Below are positions 15,050 through 15,068 of a DNA stretch of 15,068 bases, in pieces. The stretch's first letter is position 1, and each line of letters opens with the position of its first letter. The stretch is taken from the NCBI GenBank assembly GCA_002472145.1, contig DKRJ01000003.1, positions 1 through 15,068 of the forward strand, read 5' to 3'. The notes under the pieces are model-generated. The model was not told the origin of the DNA. It did no database searches and saw only the letters and a program-made list of their open reading frames with translations. A program made the position numbers and the translations under genes. Origin of the DNA: Clostridiales bacterium UBA7285. GTDB lineage: Bacteria > Bacillota > Clostridia > Peptostreptococcales > Anaerovoracaceae.

Positions 15050-15068
15050 AGGGGTATCGCCAAGCGGT
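15050..15068 (+). tRNA. Start of a sixth tRNA, probably tRNA-Gln (partial)
   Basis: The window ends within GGGGTATCGCCAAGCGGT, which matches the first part of bacterial tRNA-Gln. The anticodon is outside the window, so identity is inferred from the 5' half only. Confidence 0.6.

Overview
The window reads as a chromosomal segment of a Gram-positive anaerobe-type bacterium (Bacillota, most likely class Clostridia). The gene order tig(tail)-clpP-clpX-lon-ysxC is characteristic of Bacillota. GlpP, a RinA/ArpU-type phage regulator and a dense tRNA operon with encoded CCA ends point the same way. Codon use with many AGG/AGA/ATA codons and moderate GC is uniform enough that only the short gene at 9879 and perhaps the 12364-14513 pair stand out. 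The genus cannot be fixed from sequence alone.

Layout. 1-44: end of a lysine-rich protein, probably trigger factor; its frame continues past an in-frame TGA. 120-5224: proteostasis cluster clpP, clpX, lon, then the ribosome-assembly GTPase ysxC, all on the plus strand. 5321-7974: a promoter followed by a tight four-gene run: hypoxanthine phosphoribosyltransferase, a DUF1461-like membrane protein, a PHP-domain phosphoesterase and the glycerol-3-phosphate antiterminator GlpP. 8044-9750: a beta-CASP metallo-beta-lactamase RNase-type protein with a coiled C-terminal extension, closed by a good terminator. 9817-10280: an orphan phage-like regulator behind a promoter that contains a perfect 9-bp-arm palindrome. 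10297-12140 (minus): lgt and ychF as a 4-nt-overlapping pair with a strong promoter. 12237-14513 (plus): an amidohydrolase overlapping a sugar-transfer-type ATP-grasp gene. 14569-15068: a promoter overlapping a hairpin, then tRNAs Met, Val, Asp, His, Cys and the start of a probable Gln.

How they work together. ClpP is the peptidase for the unfoldase ClpX; Lon is an independent ATP-dependent protease; with the trigger-factor tail upstream they form a folding and proteolysis module. YsxC follows for 50S assembly. The hpt run links purine salvage with a phosphoesterase and an RNA-binding antiterminator whose usual glp targets are not in view. Lgt and YchF are housekeeping.

Most of the window is ordinary core genome. 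The unexplained parts lie mainly between genes: stop-codon-spanning tandem duplications after two consecutive genes (lon and ysxC), the interrupted lysine-rich tail, the palindromic control region of the orphan phage-like regulator, and the coupled amidohydrolase/ATP-grasp pair. No CRISPR array, insertion sequence, rRNA or intact prophage is visible.
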